A DNA stretch of 64,000 bases, taken from assembly GCF_003048255.1 (NCBI RefSeq), contig NZ_CP028487.1, positions 4,588,001 through 4,652,000 on the forward strand, given 5' to 3'. Within the stretch, counting starts at the first letter, position 1. Every line of letters begins with the position of its first letter. Shown here in pieces: positions 43,471 through 53,516 of this stretch. Made by a program: the position numbers and the translations under genes. Source of the DNA: Yersinia massiliensis. Lineage in GTDB: Bacteria; Pseudomonadota; Gammaproteobacteria; Enterobacterales; Enterobacteriaceae. The notes under the pieces are model-generated. The model worked only from the letters and a program-made list of their open reading frames with translations. It made no database searches and was not told the DNA's origin.

Positions 43471-45018
43471 CTAACCCTGATACTTCAGCGGTGCAGGATC
43501 AGTAATATCGATGTTACTTGGATATGTCTCTGATTCCGCATCATCGGATAGCGCTAGATCGCTCTCGGGTTGATCCTCCATTCGGGCTTGCTCTGCCAAC
43601 GATGGACTGATCGGCCGTTTTACCTCGACCCCCAAAGCGCGAAAACCTTCAACTTGCCCTATCAGGTTACCACGCCCTTGCGACAGTTTGTTCATTGCCT
43701 GACGATAACTTAGTTGTGCTTTATCGAGGCTCTGCCCCAATGACGCCATATCATCGACAAATAATCGGAATTTGTCATAAAGTTTGGCCGCTCTTTCAGC
43801 AATGCGCTGCGCATTTTGGCTTTGATGTTCATAACGCCATAAATTAGTGATCGTCCTTAGCGCGACCAGCAATGTTGTTGGGCTGACCAGCATAATGTTG
43901 TGCTGTAGCGCCTCATTGATCAATTCTGGCTGGCGATCAATAGCCACCAAAAAGGCAGGTTCTACCGGAATAAACATCAGCACATAATCAAGTGAGCGTA
44001 AGCCTGGGAGTTGCTGGTAATCTTTGCGGCCTAACATCCTGATATGAGCACGCAGCGACGATAAATGCTCACTCAATGCCGCCTCACGTTCTACATCATC
44101 CTCACTATTAAAATAACGCTCATAAGCCACCAGCGACATTTTAGCATCAACAACAACATCCTTACCCTGCGGTAAGCGGACGATAACATCGGGTTGCATA
44201 CGGCTAGTGCTATCAATTTTTACATTTACTTGAGTTTCATATTCATAGCCTTCACGTAGTCCTGATGCTTCAAGTACTTTAGCCAAAACCACTTCGCCCC
44301 AGTTCCCCTGCGTTTTATTATCCCCTTTAAGGGCTTTCGTCAGGTTGAGTGCTTCGTGCGCCATTTGGGCATTGAGTTGTTGTAGGCTACGAATTTCATG
44401 CGTCAGTGTGTGCCGCTCCCTAGCCTCTTGACCAAAACTGTCCTGCACTTGACGATGAAAGCCAGCCAACTGCTCTCGCAGAGGTAGCAATAGGTGCTCG
44501 AGACTTTGCTTATTTTGTTCATCCGCGCGGCGACCTGTTTGCTCAAAGATGCGGTTAGCTAGATTTTCGAATTGCGTTGTCAGCCGCTGCTCACTGTTCA
44601 GGAGTAATCGTTGTTTCTCTTCTGCTGCTAGCCGAGTCTCTTCCAAGCGAATAGTGACTTCACGTAGTTCAGCTTCTTGAGCACTGTTCACTTCTCTCTG
44701 CGCGCGCAGCTCTTGATTAAGCTGCTCACATTCACTACGCCAATGCGACATTTGTTGCAGTTTTTCGGCATTAGCCGCGAGCTGACTATGCAAGTTGCGT
44801 AATTCCAACTCCCCTTGGCGCAATTGCTGTTCATCACGTTGCAACGTGGCTTGTAATTCCACCCTGTTCTGCTGGGTTTGCTGTAGTGTTTGCTCTAGTA
44901 ATCGGCGCTCAATATCTTGCTGTGCTTTATTCCGCTGCTGATAGAAGTTAGCAATCAACCAGCCAATAAGCCCACCAATCAAGCCGCCCCCCAGCCCATA
45001 AAATAAACTGATATCCAC
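43471..45018 (-). CDS. rmuC: DNA recombination protein RmuC
   Basis: Predicted nuclease-like protein that limits inversions at short inverted repeats. 515 residues from a GTG start. An N-terminal membrane helix (about 5-25) is followed by a long coiled coil to about residue 220 and a restriction-endonuclease-like core (MQPDVIVRLPQGKDVVVDAKMSLVAYERY). A variable acidic tail follows. It is 133 bases before ubiE, as in E. coli, with no strong terminator between them. The 193-base gap on its other side shows nothing I can name. Confidence 0.94.
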   Translation of the reverse strand: MDISLFYGLGGGLIGGLIGWLIANFYQQRNKAQQDIERRLLEQTLQQTQQNRVELQATLQRDEQQLRQGELELRNLHSQLAANAEKLQQMSHWRSECEQLNQELRAQREVNSAQEAELREVTIRLEETRLAAEEKQRLLLNSEQRLTTQFENLANRIFEQTGRRADEQNKQSLEHLLLPLREQLAGFHRQVQDSFGQEARERHTLTHEIRSLQQLNAQMAHEALNLTKALKGDNKTQGNWGEVVLAKVLEASGLREGYEYETQVNVKIDSTSRMQPDVIVRLPQGKDVVVDAKMSLVAYERYFNSEDDVEREAALSEHLSSLRAHIRMLGRKDYQQLPGLRSLDYVLMFIPVEPAFLVAIDRQPELINEALQHNIMLVSPTTLLVALRTITNLWRYEHQSQNAQRIAERAAKLYDKFRLFVDDMASLGQSLDKAQLSYRQAMNKLSQGRGNLIGQVEGFRALGVEVKRPISPSLAEQARMEDQPESDLALSDDAESETYPSNIDITDPAPLKYQG

Positions 45019-45211
45019 GGTTATCTCCCCATTAACCTCATGTCAGTCAAGGTAAGGGGATACTGTATGGATGTCCAGAGTGTTTTTCCGTTACATGCTA
45101 TCTTGCGAAGCTGTGCGCATAAATAACAAGCAGATAAAAAAACACTCGCACTCATCGAAGCGATTAAGCTAAAACTGTCAGCCGCTGGTCAAGGGTATGC
45201 CGCCGAGAAGA

Positions 45212-45742
45212 TCAATCCATCCAGTGAGCAACCCACTGAATGCCAAAGGCACCGGGAGCTAAAATACCGAATGCCCAGATGATGGCGGAAGTGATATTAG
45301 CTAATTGGAAATAGAATTTTGGCATGGCGCAGATACCTGCAACCAAAGGGACGACGGCACGTAATGGCCCAAAAAAACGGCCGATGAAAGCACCAAAGAA
45401 ACCCCAACGTTCGAAGAATGCATGGCCACGCACAAGTAACTGGGGATTGCGAGAGAGCGGCCAAAGGGTACCGACTCGGTCTTTGTAATGGATACCAACC
45501 CAATAAGAGACCCAATCACCAAAGAAAGCGCCGGCTGTAGCTGCAGCCCAGATTGGCCAAAAAGAAATACCACTTTCACCGATTAGTGCACCCAACCCAA
45601 GCAAGATAACCGTTGCAGGCAGCAATAAGGAGAGAAAAGCAAGGGATTCACCGAAAGCGAGTATAAAGACGATAGGCATGGCCCATGATTCATGCTCACG
45701 AACAAAATCAATAATGAGAGTAATGACGTCATTCAGGGTCAC
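45212..45742 (-). CDS. DedA-family membrane protein
   Basis: DedA proteins are polytopic inner-membrane proteins linked to lipid flipping and membrane homeostasis. 176 residues from a GTG with AGGA eight bases upstream. The DedA core is visible: ESLAFLSLLLPATVILLGLGALIG, the GAFFGDWVSYWVG segment and FIGRFFGPLRAVVPLVAGICAM. Four or five hydrophobic spans. The specific substrate is unknown. It lies between the CstA-type carrier and rmuC, where E. coli has no gene. Confidence 0.9.
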   Translation of the reverse strand: MTLNDVITLIIDFVREHESWAMPIVFILAFGESLAFLSLLLPATVILLGLGALIGESGISFWPIWAAATAGAFFGDWVSYWVGIHYKDRVGTLWPLSRNPQLLVRGHAFFERWGFFGAFIGRFFGPLRAVVPLVAGICAMPKFYFQLANITSAIIWAFGILAPGAFGIQWVAHWMD

Positions 45743-45808
45743 ATGCGTTTTCCTTTCGTTAAAAAAATAACTATTAGCATACTAAATGCATCGCTATTTT
45801 GGCTTAAC

Positions 45809-45840
45809 AAATAATAAACGGCCGGAGGATTCCGACCGTT
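45809..45840 (-). terminator. Terminator downstream of the CstA-type gene
   Basis: On the minus strand a 10-bp stem with one G-U pair (45817-45826 with 45831-45840) is followed by TTTATTATTT. A second hairpin (GAGGCCC/GGGCCTC, 45888-45907) lies closer to the stop. Confidence 0.75.
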
Positions 45841-45980
45841 GATAGACCCAAAGTAATTGAAGTTACTGTGATGTAGCAAGCAGAGAAGAGGCCCATTCAA
45901 GGGCCTCGTAACCAAACAGCTCACTGCATGGCGACTTCAAAAATGAAGGGTATGCAGGTTAACGCAATGAATGTGAAATA

Positions 45981-47792
45981 TTAGGCATTGGCTGTCACGA
46001 CTTTATTGCCAGCCATCTCAGCAGATCTGCGGATCCACAATTCACGCCATTTTTTCAGTGCGGATATCAGGATAATCACGCCCAGTGTCATCATGATAAT
46101 AGAGATGATGCCATTGAACAGATTGTAGCCTTTAGCCGCTGAATTGAAGTATACGTGGGTGATCATCCAGTAACCGGCATAGTTTACGGTGACAAACAGA
46201 TAAGCGAGAGGAATCACACACGTCAGCATGTATATACGCTTGGTTGCCAACCGCAGAATAATCGTCGCGCCGATGATTAAGCCAACAGAAGCCATTAACT
46301 GATTAGATACGCCGAACAGTGCCCAAACAGAGTTGATATCACCAGAATTGAGGAGGTAACCCCAAAGCGCACAAGCAATAACACTGCATGCTAGAGTGCC
46401 AGGTAACCAATCGGTACGTTTTAATGGTGCCCAAATATCGCCCAAGAAATCTTGCAGCAGGTAGCGAGCAACACGAGTGCCTGAGTCAACCGCTGTCAAA
46501 ATAAAGACAGCTTCAAACATAACAACAAACTGGAAGAAGTAAGCTGCCATGCTACTGAACCAGGGTACACGGATGAAGATATCAGTCATACCGACAGCTA
46601 AGGTCACAGCACCACCGGTACGTCCATACAGATCTAAGCCGATTTCTTGGCTCAGTTGTGGCAAGTTAACCACTTCCATGCCAAGCAAGCTCCAAGCCTC
46701 AGCGGAAGAGTTAATCGCAAAATAGTCAGCCGGATGCAAAGAGGTTGCCGCGATCAGGGCCATCACCCCAACCATACATTCGGCCAGCATTGCACCAAAA
46801 CCAACAGGTAAGATATCGCTCCATTTGTCTATCTGTTTTGGTGTCGTACCAGACCCGATAAAGGCATGGAAACCAGAAATAGCACCACACGCAATGGTGA
46901 TCGAGATAAACGGCCAGACTGGGCCAGCTAAAACAGGGCCGCCACCATGAATAAACTGTGTTAATGCGGGGAATTGGATTTCAGGGTTAATAAATACAAC
47001 ACCAACGATCAGTGCGCCGAAAACACCAATTTTCATGAAACTAGAAAGATAACCACGAGGAGTCAATAACATCCAAACAGGTAACGCAGTCGCAAAGAAA
47101 GCATACATTGGCAAAATAATGCTAACGGTGTCTGCTTTCAGCATTAACCATTCGCCGAGCCAAGTACCTTCAATATAAGGGCCGACAAATACGCATACCA
47201 TGATGGCAGCGATACCGACATAAGAAGCCCCTTTCATGCTACCGGTCATGCGTTCCCATAATCCCACGCAGATAGCGATAGGAATGGTCATGAACACCGC
47301 GAACGTCCCCCAAGGGTTACGTTCCAGAGCATGTACCACAACCATTGATAATCCAGCCATGGTAATGGTGATGATGAACAGCATTGCCAGGCCAGTACAC
47401 CAACCCGCAACTGGACCGAGTTCTGCTTTAGCGACTTCGGACAGGGATTTTCCCTGATGTCTCATCGAGGCAAAGAGCACGACCGTATCGTGAACGGCAC
47501 CACCGATAACACACCCGATTAATAACCACAGGAAACCGGGTAAATAGCCATATTGCGCGGCAAGTACTGGGCCAACCAAAGGGCCAGCGGCAGCAATTGC
47601 TGCAAAGTGGCTGCCAAAGTTCACCCACTTTTTAGTTGGGACGTAATCTTTACCATCTTCAAAGGTGTGGGAAGGTGTGACTTCAGTATCATCGACTCGC
47701 AGTACCTTACGAACAAAAAAGATACCGTATAAGCGGTAGCATATTGTCAGGATACACGCGGAGGCGATAACAAAGGTAATCGCATGTTGCAT
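45981..47792 (-). CDS. Carbon starvation CstA-family transporter
   Basis: CstA-family carrier, a group that takes up pyruvate and possibly peptides in E. coli. 603 residues if started at the second ATG (GGAG nine bases upstream); the ATG at 47798 is only three bases from that site. It is shorter than E. coli CstA or BtsT (about 700). The family core is present: NFGSHFAAIAAAGPLVGPVLAAQYG, GGAVHDTVVLFASMRHQGKS, GFHAFIGSGTTPKQI and FVVMFEAVFILTAVDSGTR. About 15 hydrophobic spans. Upstream regulation is not evident. Confidence 0.9.
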   Translation of the reverse strand: MQHAITFVIASACILTICYRLYGIFFVRKVLRVDDTEVTPSHTFEDGKDYVPTKKWVNFGSHFAAIAAAGPLVGPVLAAQYGYLPGFLWLLIGCVIGGAVHDTVVLFASMRHQGKSLSEVAKAELGPVAGWCTGLAMLFIITITMAGLSMVVVHALERNPWGTFAVFMTIPIAICVGLWERMTGSMKGASYVGIAAIMVCVFVGPYIEGTWLGEWLMLKADTVSIILPMYAFFATALPVWMLLTPRGYLSSFMKIGVFGALIVGVVFINPEIQFPALTQFIHGGGPVLAGPVWPFISITIACGAISGFHAFIGSGTTPKQIDKWSDILPVGFGAMLAECMVGVMALIAATSLHPADYFAINSSAEAWSLLGMEVVNLPQLSQEIGLDLYGRTGGAVTLAVGMTDIFIRVPWFSSMAAYFFQFVVMFEAVFILTAVDSGTRVARYLLQDFLGDIWAPLKRTDWLPGTLACSVIACALWGYLLNSGDINSVWALFGVSNQLMASVGLIIGATIILRLATKRIYMLTCVIPLAYLFVTVNYAGYWMITHVYFNSAAKGYNLFNGIISIIMMTLGVIILISALKKWRELWIRRSAEMAGNKVVTANA

Positions 47793-48034
47793 GAGCATTC
47801 TCTCCAGGGAATTTGTCAGGCGTTAACATACGCTCAGCGCCTAAGAGAAATATCAGCAATCTGATTAAGCGGTAGTTTCTACCATTAAGCGGTTAAAAAG
47901 AGCCGCCCAGTGGCGGCACTATAGGATTTAAAAATGAGTAAAACAGGATTTAAAGGTCGGTAAAACGGGGATTTAAAAACCGGTGACGCTGATCAATAAG
48001 AAATAGCCAGCCAGTATTTAAAGTACGGAAGTCA

Positions 48035-48832
48035 TTACTCTAGAAAATATGACTGAAGCTTTTCGCGCTCAAGGCTACCCAGACCAAACTCCTGTTGCAG
48101 CCATTGCTCTCGGCTACCATATCGCTCTTGAATACTACGCAATGCGGTTTGAATAAACTCTTCTTTGGCGGATAACACGAATGCAAATTGGCCGAGTGCC
48201 TGAGCGTTGAGTTTCAGCGACAACTGAGCCAGCATGTGCTCACGAAATGGTGCCAACGTCGTTTCCGTTAATAGGTAATCTTCTAATACGGTTGATTCAT
48301 CCGCGCCAAGTGCAAATAGTACGAGAGCAGAACCCACGCCAGTGCGGTCTTTTCCGACAGCACAATGTTGGACGATACTGGCCGCAGCATGCTCTGGAGA
48401 AGCGCAGTTTTGCAGCAAACCTGACAATTGCTTATAGGCCAGATTACTAAAGGGTAGTCGGCGATAAAGCTCTAACATAAAGGCGCGTGCATCAAACGTC
48501 GCCAGTGTCTCGTTAGTGAGTTTCTCTAGATTGGCATTCACTTCACTGCTCAGTGGATTCGCAGGAATATTGTGATAACTGGCCCCTTGCCACAAGACAT
48601 CAGGTTTGGATAGCACTTCATCAGCATCGCGATAATCAATAATTTGAGCCGCAGGGCCGCGACTGAGAAAATCACAATCTTTGGCGCTTAAACTGTCGAG
48701 TGAACCAGAGCGAAATAGCAGGCCACGCTTGATACGGCGACCATCAGCAGCAAGGTTACCACCGAGATCTCGAAAATTAATGCCACCATCAAGCGGCAAT
48801 AGGGAAGGATGAAAATGAGTCGGCTGCGTCAT
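48035..48832 (-). CDS. Tyrosine-protein phosphatase
   Basis: Cysteine-dependent phosphatase of the DSP/tyrosine-phosphatase type. 265 residues with the CX5R loop HCAVGKDRTG (C157, R163), an N-terminal NFRDLGG motif (19-25), and IIDYRDADE, where the general acid region is expected. No signal peptide. Relatives include the serine/tyrosine phosphatases of Gram-negative bacteria and mycobacterial PtpB; the substrate cannot be read from sequence. AGAGGAAAT precedes the ATG. It stands between udp and the CstA-type gene and is absent at this place in E. coli. The 242-base gap after it has no recognisable site. Confidence 0.88.
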   Translation of the reverse strand: MTQPTHFHPSLLPLDGGINFRDLGGNLAADGRRIKRGLLFRSGSLDSLSAKDCDFLSRGPAAQIIDYRDADEVLSKPDVLWQGASYHNIPANPLSSEVNANLEKLTNETLATFDARAFMLELYRRLPFSNLAYKQLSGLLQNCASPEHAAASIVQHCAVGKDRTGVGSALVLFALGADESTVLEDYLLTETTLAPFREHMLAQLSLKLNAQALGQFAFVLSAKEEFIQTALRSIQERYGSREQWLQQEFGLGSLEREKLQSYFLE

Positions 48833-48888
48833 ATTTCCTCTTATTATTGTTCACTATGTCAGCTAAGACCTTAACAGATAATCTGATG

Positions 48889-48919
48889 AAATAAAAAACG
48901 GGCCACTTATTGGCCCGTT
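48889..48919 (-). terminator. Terminator after udp
   Basis: AACGGGCCA/TGGCCCGTT, a 9-bp perfect stem (48897-48905 with 48911-48919), followed on the minus strand by TTTTTTATTT. Confidence 0.92.
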
Positions 48920-48961
48920 CGTCATGCACTTATTGGCTTGTAGCCAGCTAACCGCGAGCAG

Positions 48962-49723
48962 TTACAGCAGGTGGCGTGCGGCTTCTACCACAATTTTCAC
49001 TGCGTGGCTTTCCGTCGCTTTCATGGTTTCTTCATTTGGGATCTCTTGCTGGGTACGGTTTACAATCACCCCAGCAACCATGCCCGCACGCAAACCTTGG
49101 CTGGCACACATGGTCAGCAAAGTTGCAGATTCCATTTCATAATTCATCACGCCCATTGATTGCCATTCTTCCATTGAGCCTTTAAAGCGGCGCACAACGC
49201 GGCCAGAGAAAGTGTCATAGCGCTCTTGCCCTGGATAGAAAGTATCTGAAGAAGCCGTTACACCAATATGAGTTGTTGCGCCCACTGATTTTGCAGCGTT
49301 AACCAGCGCCGTTGTACAATCAAAATCTGCTACCGCAGGGAATTCCATTGGCGCAAAGTGCAAACTGGCACCGTCTAAACGCACTGCAGCAGTGGTGACC
49401 AAGACATCACCGACATTAATATGTGACTGAATAGCCCCAGTCGTACCAATACGCAGGAAGGTACGGATACCGAGCTGCGCTAACTCTTCAACAGCAATTG
49501 AGGTCGATGGACCACCAATACCCGTTGAGCAAACAATCACGGCTTTACCATCTAACTCTGCCCGCCATGAGGTAAATTCACGATGGGAAGCCAGATGTAC
49601 TGGGTTATCCATCAATTTAGCGATTTTCTCAACACGCTGTGGATCACCTGGAACAATTGCCAGAGTCGCCCCTTGCAGATCATTTTTAGTTAAGCCTAGG
49701 TGAAAAACGTCAGATTTAGCCAT
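48962..49723 (-). CDS. udp: Uridine phosphorylase
   Basis: Splits uridine with phosphate to uracil and ribose-1-phosphate (pyrimidine salvage). 253 residues, as in E. coli: [12 protein letters not shown] phosphate loop, [23 protein letters not shown], and the substrate-binding [20 protein letters not shown] lies upstream of the ATG. The promoter region has two CRP sites spaced for CRP/CytR control. Confidence 0.97.
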   Translation of the reverse strand: MAKSDVFHLGLTKNDLQGATLAIVPGDPQRVEKIAKLMDNPVHLASHREFTSWRAELDGKAVIVCSTGIGGPSTSIAVEELAQLGIRTFLRIGTTGAIQSHINVGDVLVTTAAVRLDGASLHFAPMEFPAVADFDCTTALVNAAKSVGATTHIGVTASSDTFYPGQERYDTFSGRVVRRFKGSMEEWQSMGVMNYEMESATLLTMCASQGLRAGMVAGVIVNRTQQEIPNEETMKATESHAVKIVVEAARHLL

Positions 49724-49800
49724 GTTTGAGACTCCTCTTTCATGAGAGATGTTGTAGGGAGGTACAGGTAACGACTTTACTCAAAATCATCACATTATTT

Positions 49801-49816
49801 CGTGATGACAGTCACC
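49801..49816 (-). promoter_or_regulatory. CRP site, promoter-proximal, udp
   Basis: CGTGA-TGACAG-TCACC, one mismatch per half from TGTGA-N6-TCACA. It lies 78 bases upstream of the udp start and 53 bases centre-to-centre from the next CRP site, the spacing of CRP-CytR-CRP promoters. Confidence 0.7.
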
Positions 49817-49853
49817 TTGATAAAAGAAATGATAATGTTGAATACATTTAATT

Positions 49854-49869
49854 TGTGACACAAATCACA
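49854..49869 (-). promoter_or_regulatory. CRP site, distal, udp
   Basis: TGTGA-CACAAA-TCACA is a perfect CRP consensus palindrome. CytR would bind between the two CRP sites. The remaining 285 bases of the 431-base udp-ysgA gap are AT-rich and show no other site I recognise. Confidence 0.85.
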
Positions 49870-50154
49870 TTAACAATTTATTAAGATGCTTTTTTAGCCA
49901 AGAATAGCCAGTACCAGCAGCTATTTTGTACGTAAATAGCAATGATAGAACTCATTGATTAATGTTGTCGCAATATCTTATCGATATTGGCCAGTATGAC
50001 TTATCAAATGCCTGCTATGTCACAGCGAAGTCATCAATCACGACAAAACCTGATCTCATTAATCTCAAAGATTACCTATAGTTAAAATCGATAGCAGAGA
50101 ACAAAGCCGTCATATTGTATTGGGTAATTTTTCTTCATATGCAAGGAGACCACA

Positions 50155-51009
50155 GTGAAAACTGATCTACTGATGACACTCAGACAGGCTGCAGGTGGCT
50201 TCACACCCGCCGTCGCACCACTGGCCTCGACGACCCGCCATACCGATCACCAAGGTATTCACTGCGGAGAAACCACGATCCCGTCTCAGGGTGATGAATT
50301 GCCCGCTTATATTGCCAAACCCGCACAACATACTGGCCCTTATCCTGTCGTGATTGTTGTTCAAGAAATATTTGGCGTGCACGAACACATTCAGGATATC
50401 TGCCGTCGATTAGCGAAACAGGGATATCTGGCTATCGCCCCTGAGCTGTTTTTTCGTCAAGGTGATGCTAAAGAATATGAAGATATCAATGCGTTAGTCA
50501 AAAATCTGGTGAGTAAAGTGCCAGACCGCCAAGTGATGGTCGACCTTGATCACGCGGCACATTGGGCCTCTCGTCATGGCGGCGATACCAGCAAATTAGC
50601 CATCACCGGTTTTTGTTGGGGCGGCCGAATTGCGTGGTTGTATGCCGCCCACAATCCACAGTTAAAGGCTGCTGTGGCTTGGTATGGTAAATTGGTGGGT
50701 GAAAAGACCTTACTGCTCCCGAAATATCCTGTTGATGTCGCTATCGATCTCATTGCGCCCGTGCTGGGGCTGTATGGCGGCAAAGATGGCAGTATCACGC
50801 AGGAACATGTCGACATCATGCGTCAAGCATTGCGAGCCGCGAATGCTGATGCCGAAATCATTGTTTATCCAGAGGCGGGGCATGCATTTAACGCTGACTA
50901 TCGCCCCAATTATCATGCCGAGTCTGCTCTTGATGGCTGGCAACGCATGCTTGACTGGTTTGCCCAGCACGGTGTAGCCGCCAACCCTGTGCCTGAAAGT
51001 GATCAATAA
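50155..51009 (+). CDS. ysgA: Dienelactone hydrolase-family protein YsgA
   Basis: Alpha/beta-hydrolase of the dienelactone hydrolase family; physiological substrate not established. 284 residues from GTG with AAGGAG eight bases upstream. Catalytic triad: C154 in GFCWGGR, D211 in YGGKDGS, H243 in PEAGHAF. The N-terminal stretch (residues 1-30) could be a poor signal sequence but has no clear hydrophobic core. It lies between udp and metE, as in E. coli. Confidence 0.92.
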   Translation: MKTDLLMTLRQAAGGFTPAVAPLASTTRHTDHQGIHCGETTIPSQGDELPAYIAKPAQHTGPYPVVIVVQEIFGVHEHIQDICRRLAKQGYLAIAPELFFRQGDAKEYEDINALVKNLVSKVPDRQVMVDLDHAAHWASRHGGDTSKLAITGFCWGGRIAWLYAAHNPQLKAAVAWYGKLVGEKTLLLPKYPVDVAIDLIAPVLGLYGGKDGSITQEHVDIMRQALRAANADAEIIVYPEAGHAFNADYRPNYHAESALDGWQRMLDWFAQHGVAANPVPESDQ

Positions 51010-51015
51010 CCACCA

Positions 51016-51039
51016 TAAAAAAGGGCGCATTAAGCGCCC
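51016..51039 (-). terminator. Terminator after metE
   Basis: GGGCGC/GCGCCC stem (51023-51028 with 51034-51039), followed on the minus strand by six T. It lies 96 bases after the metE stop and 14 bases after the ysgA stop on the other strand, so it may serve both. Confidence 0.8.
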
Positions 51040-51134
51040 AAATCTCACAGCACAGAGTTAATCATTGTTAAGTAGACACACGGCTAAATAGACAAGTCGC
51101 GAGATAGACGTGTCATTAGGCAGGTATCTGCTAG

Positions 51135-53411
51135 TTAAACGCGTTCTTCACGTAGGCGCTGTGCAGCTAGCACCATGTTAGCCAATGCCTGACGAGTTTC
51201 CGGCCAGCCACGCGTTTTAAGGCCGCAGTCGGGATTGACCCACAAACGTTCTGCTGGGATGCGTTGGGCGGCTTTACGTAATAGCGCCTCAATCCATTCC
51301 ACACTTGGCACATTCGGTGAGTGAATATCATAAACGCCGGGGCCAATTTCATTCGGATACGCGAAATCTTCAAATGATTCCAGCAATTCCATATCTGAAC
51401 GTGAAGTTTCGATGGTTATCACGTCCGCATCCAGTGCCGCAATGGAATCCATGATGTCATTGAACTCGCAATAACACATGTGCGTGTGGATCTGAGTATC
51501 GTTTTGCGCGACCGCGGCATTCAATTTAAAGGCATCAACGGCCCATTGCAGATAAGCTTGCCAATCAGCGCGGCGCAGCGGCAGCCCTTCACGCAGTGCT
51601 GGTTCATCAATCTGAATGATACCAATACCTGCTTTTTCAAGGTCTTCCACTTCGTCACGCAGCGCTAATGCAATTTGCTTAGCAATCGTTTCGCGGCTCA
51701 CATCTTCACGCGGGAATGACCAGCACAGAATGGTGACCGGCCCCGTCAACATGCCTTTTACCGGCTTATCTGTCAGTGATTGAGCATATTTGGCCCATTC
51801 AACCGTGATGGCTTCAGGACGGCTGATATCACCAATAATCACTGGCGGCTTCACGCAACGGGATCCGTAGCTCTGCACCCAGCCGTTTTGTGTGAAGATA
51901 AAACCGTCCAGATGTTCGCCGAAGTATTCCACCATGTCATTACGTTCAGCTTCACCGTGTACTAGCACGTCCAGCCCCAAACGTTCCTGTTCAGCGATGG
52001 CTTGCTTGATATGTTCACTGATACCCGTGCGATAGTTTTTACCATCCAAACGGCCTTGTTTGAAGTCCAGACGCAGGCCCCGAATTTCGGTGGTTTGTGG
52101 GAATGAGCCGATAGTGGTGGTCGGCCAAGCTGGCAAGTTGAAGCGTAGACGCTGCGCTTGCGCACGCGCTTCATAAGGCTGCTGGCGTTCGATATCTTGC
52201 GCTGTAATTGCCGCCAGACGTTGTTCCACTTGTGGATTATGAACACGGCTGGAAGCTCGGCGAGCGCGAATAGGTGCGCTGTAAGCGGCCAACTCAGCCA
52301 ATTTATCGTCACTCGGTTCATTTAGCGCATGTGTTAGCAGTGCCAATTCAGCACATTTTTGCAGGGCAAAGGCGAACCAACTTTTGACTTCAGCATCGAG
52401 ACGCGTCTCTTCACTTAAATCAATTGGGCTATGCAATAAGGAGCAAGAGGTGCCAAGCCATAATGGGCGACCATTAATCAGTGGTTTCAGGCGCTCGAAC
52501 CACTGGCTGAGATCGGCTCGCCAAACGTTACGACCATTAATCACCCCCAGAGAGAGCAACCATGTGGCTGGCAACTGTGCATTCAGTTGCGCAATATCAT
52601 CTTGACCCGCGACCACATCAACATGCAGACCCTGCACTGGCAACGCGCGAATAGTGTCAAGATTATGACCGATACTGTCGAAATAGGTGGTCAGCAGCAA
52701 CTTAACCTGACCTTGTAGCGCCTGATATGCCGGTTGGAAGGCTGCCAGCCACTCCGCTGGCAATTCTAGCACCAGCGCGGGCTCATCAATCTGGACCCAC
52801 TCAATGCCACGTTTAGCCAGTTCAGCCAAGACTTGTTGGTACACTGGCAGAATGTCTTTTAGCAAAGAGAGTCGGTCGAACTGCTCCCCTTTCACTTTGC
52901 CCAACCACAGATATGTGACAGGCCCCAGCAAGACCGGCTTAATTTTATGGCCTAACGCCAGCGCTTCATCGACTTCATCCAGTAGCTGAGTCCAGCCCAA
53001 CTTAAACTGCTGGCCTTGTTGGAACTCAGGCACCATGTAGTGATAGTTGGTGTTAAACCATTTGGTCATTTCTGCCGCTGCCGCCGGTTTACCTGTCGGT
53101 GCACGGCCACGGCCGATGCGGAATAAGGTATCCAAGTCAATCGAGCCATCCGCGTTTTGGTGGCGCTCTGGAACGTTACCCAGCAGCAAACTGGTGGTCA
53201 ATACATGGTCATACCAAGCAAAGTCACCCACTGGCACTAAATCAATGCCAGCTTGTTGCTGCTGTTGCCAATGGCGGGCGCGCAATTCACGACCCACATT
53301 GAGCAATTCTTCTTGCGTGGAGTTGCCAGCCCAGTAACTTTCTTGTGCCTTTTTCAGTTCACGTTTCAGTCCAACACGCGGAAAACCCAGTGTGTGATTT
53401 AAAATTGTCAT
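51135..53411 (-). CDS. metE: Cobalamin-independent methionine synthase
   Basis: Transfers methyl from 5-methyltetrahydropteroyl-triglutamate to homocysteine without B12. 758 residues from [19 protein letters not shown]; ATGs at 53417 and 53426 are possible alternatives. Two barrel domains. The zinc ligands are in HTHMCYCEF (His and Cys), [10 protein letters not shown] (Glu) and [12 protein letters not shown] (Cys). It is divergent from its activator metR across about 105 bases. Confidence 0.97.
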   Translation of the reverse strand: MTILNHTLGFPRVGLKRELKKAQESYWAGNSTQEELLNVGRELRARHWQQQQQAGIDLVPVGDFAWYDHVLTTSLLLGNVPERHQNADGSIDLDTLFRIGRGRAPTGKPAAAAEMTKWFNTNYHYMVPEFQQGQQFKLGWTQLLDEVDEALALGHKIKPVLLGPVTYLWLGKVKGEQFDRLSLLKDILPVYQQVLAELAKRGIEWVQIDEPALVLELPAEWLAAFQPAYQALQGQVKLLLTTYFDSIGHNLDTIRALPVQGLHVDVVAGQDDIAQLNAQLPATWLLSLGVINGRNVWRADLSQWFERLKPLINGRPLWLGTSCSLLHSPIDLSEETRLDAEVKSWFAFALQKCAELALLTHALNEPSDDKLAELAAYSAPIRARRASSRVHNPQVEQRLAAITAQDIERQQPYEARAQAQRLRFNLPAWPTTTIGSFPQTTEIRGLRLDFKQGRLDGKNYRTGISEHIKQAIAEQERLGLDVLVHGEAERNDMVEYFGEHLDGFIFTQNGWVQSYGSRCVKPPVIIGDISRPEAITVEWAKYAQSLTDKPVKGMLTGPVTILCWSFPREDVSRETIAKQIALALRDEVEDLEKAGIGIIQIDEPALREGLPLRRADWQAYLQWAVDAFKLNAAVAQNDTQIHTHMCYCEFNDIMDSIAALDADVITIETSRSDMELLESFEDFAYPNEIGPGVYDIHSPNVPSVEWIEALLRKAAQRIPAERLWVNPDCGLKTRGWPETRQALANMVLAAQRLREERV

Positions 53412-53516
53412 CGTCATATTTCCCATTTAGCCATCCAGATGTTTACACATCCATAATCAGCAGGTACTGTATATTCCACAAGCGCAATTTGTTCACTGTC
53501 ACTGTGAAGGACTCTC

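Noticed and set aside
53492..53508. MetJ boxes in the metE-metR gap
   Set aside because: Only loose matches to AGACGTCT; the inverted TTCAC..GTGAA is more like a MetR-type site but is not strong enough for its own feature.
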